Of a stretch of 64,000 bases of DNA, positions 63,545 through 64,000 are shown one piece after another; within the stretch, counting starts at the first letter, position 1; each line of letters begins with the position of its first letter. The notes beneath the pieces were generated by a model. The model worked only from the letters and a program-made list of their open reading frames with translations. It did not search any database and was not told where the DNA came from. Where the stretch lies: NCBI RefSeq assembly GCF_001434255.1, contig NZ_AZEY01000066.1, forward strand, positions 16,579 through 80,578, in the 5' to 3' direction. A program made the position numbers and the translations under genes. Source of the stretch: Lentilactobacillus diolivorans DSM 14421. GTDB lineage: Bacteria; Bacillota; Bacilli; Lactobacillales; Lactobacillaceae.

Positions 63545-63946
63545 ATAATTGTTTTATCAACTTCACAATTCAGATAACCGTGCTTTACGACATTTTATTT
63601 TGATTGATTAGACTGCCCTGTTAATTCGGACAGAACACCCTTTAAGCTTTTATCGTGTATGATTATCTTTTCTCGCTTAAGAACTTTCATTCCGATTTTC
63701 CGTACAATGCTGCTATCGTTGAGCTTTGCAGTTACGATCTGATTTTTTAATTCATTCTCATGCTGCTCATACATCCCTTTGGCTGGATGATTAACCATTT
63801 GAATAACTTCGTAACCGTACTGAGTTCTGACGGGTTTCTTTGTAGACTGACCGTTTTTTAACTTAAAAGCAGCTTCTTTAAATTGTGGATCAAGCGTTGT
63901 ATCCGTATTGTCAAACGATGGCATTCGCCCATCTTTATTTTTAGTT
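63545..63946. repeat. 402-bp direct repeat, copy B
   Basis: Copy of 48,034-48,435 in the same orientation with scattered single-base differences and no gaps. Left border abuts the broken gene above; right border is at TTTTAGTT, after which the two copies differ. Confidence 0.9.
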
Positions 63947-64000
63947 AACGCGTTGTGCTAGTTGTGCCATATTCTTAACAATTAAATCTTTTATAGAACT
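63595..64000 (-). pseudogene. Second prsA-like gene, C-terminal part, frameshifted and running off the right edge
   Basis: The last ~115 codons are almost the same as prsA (MPSFDNTDTTLDPQFKEAAF onwards). Further upstream the edge sequence reads SSIKDLIVKNMAQLAQRVN in another frame, which lines up with the divergent prsA stretch IKRLESGENFAKLAKNYSTD. The frames are joined by a shift near 63945-63955, and the prsA frame has a TAG just before. So this looks like a diverged prsA paralogue whose 3' end was made alike by duplication or gene conversion, and which is now broken. The 5' part is outside the window. Confidence 0.65.

Noticed and set aside
1..64000. CRISPR arrays, tRNA or rRNA genes, prophage modules
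   Set aside because: No regularly spaced short repeats, no tRNA- or rRNA-like sequence and no phage structural genes recognised on reading.

Overview
The window looks like chromosome of a heterofermentative lactic acid bacterium (Lactobacillaceae; a Lentilactobacillus- or Levilactobacillus-like genus is my guess). The support is a complete dltXABCD operon for D-alanylation of teichoic acids, PrsA, Kup, a Bce-type ABC transporter, AT-rich DNA with strong AGGAGG ribosome binding sites, and many GTG/TTG starts. I found no rRNA, tRNA, CRISPR array, prophage or replication origin.

Layout. (1) 1-2.2 kb: edge of an Mga-like regulator, a TetR regulator and a UspA protein. (2) 2.3-16.6 kb: plant-polysaccharide island. 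A GH93-like exo-arabinanase (in-frame amber) and a GH127 beta-L-arabinofuranosidase (frameshifted) lie downstream of a GH51 / sugar-MFS / small-protein operon that is divergent from an ArsR-type regulator with a long C-terminal domain. A second unit has a GH42 beta-galactosidase and an MFS transporter, divergent from an AraC regulator that is flanked by a perfect 20-bp inverted repeat. (3) 16.8-26.3 kb: a LolD/FtsX-type ABC pair, a 264-aa membrane protein with a divergent TetR, and a six-gene operon (quinone-oxidoreductase-like MDR, alpha/beta hydrolase, SDR, esterase, Old Yellow Enzyme, GNAT) divergent from another TetR with GTTAC/GTAAC boxes. (4) 26.4-35.4 kb: a third copy of the 116-122 aa small protein, Kup, MATE and DHA2 efflux pumps, a tandem pair of 48-aa membrane peptides, a SAP-domain gene with a decayed partial copy, GNAT, and a DinJ/YafQ-type toxin-antitoxin pair. 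(5) 35.5-44.8 kb: exported-enzyme region with two matrixin-like metalloproteases (one frameshifted), a GPP34 protein, an EEP-fold nuclease/phosphatase, an S53 sedolisin, a CPBP protease and a D-2-hydroxyacid dehydrogenase. (6) 45-54.6 kb: envelope region with GntR + Bce-like ABC, PrsA, an acyltransferase-3 protein and dltXABCD. (7) 54.6-64 kb: a secreted ADP-ribosyltransferase, a truncated IS110, an aminotransferase/LysR/PhzF/GNAT/racemase cluster, a broken gene of unknown family, and a second prsA-like gene at the edge.

Most striking: the secreted ADP-ribosyltransferase (R203, SST 231-233, EQE 271-273); a 402-bp direct repeat (48,034-48,435 and 63,545-63,946) covering the prsA 3' end; three paralogues of an unrecognised small protein, one inside the arabinan operon; the unannotated tandem 48-aa membrane peptides; and a dispersed hairpin repeat family between genes. 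Several genes are each disrupted by one change, some in short homopolymers, so either recent decay or residual sequencing error should be considered.
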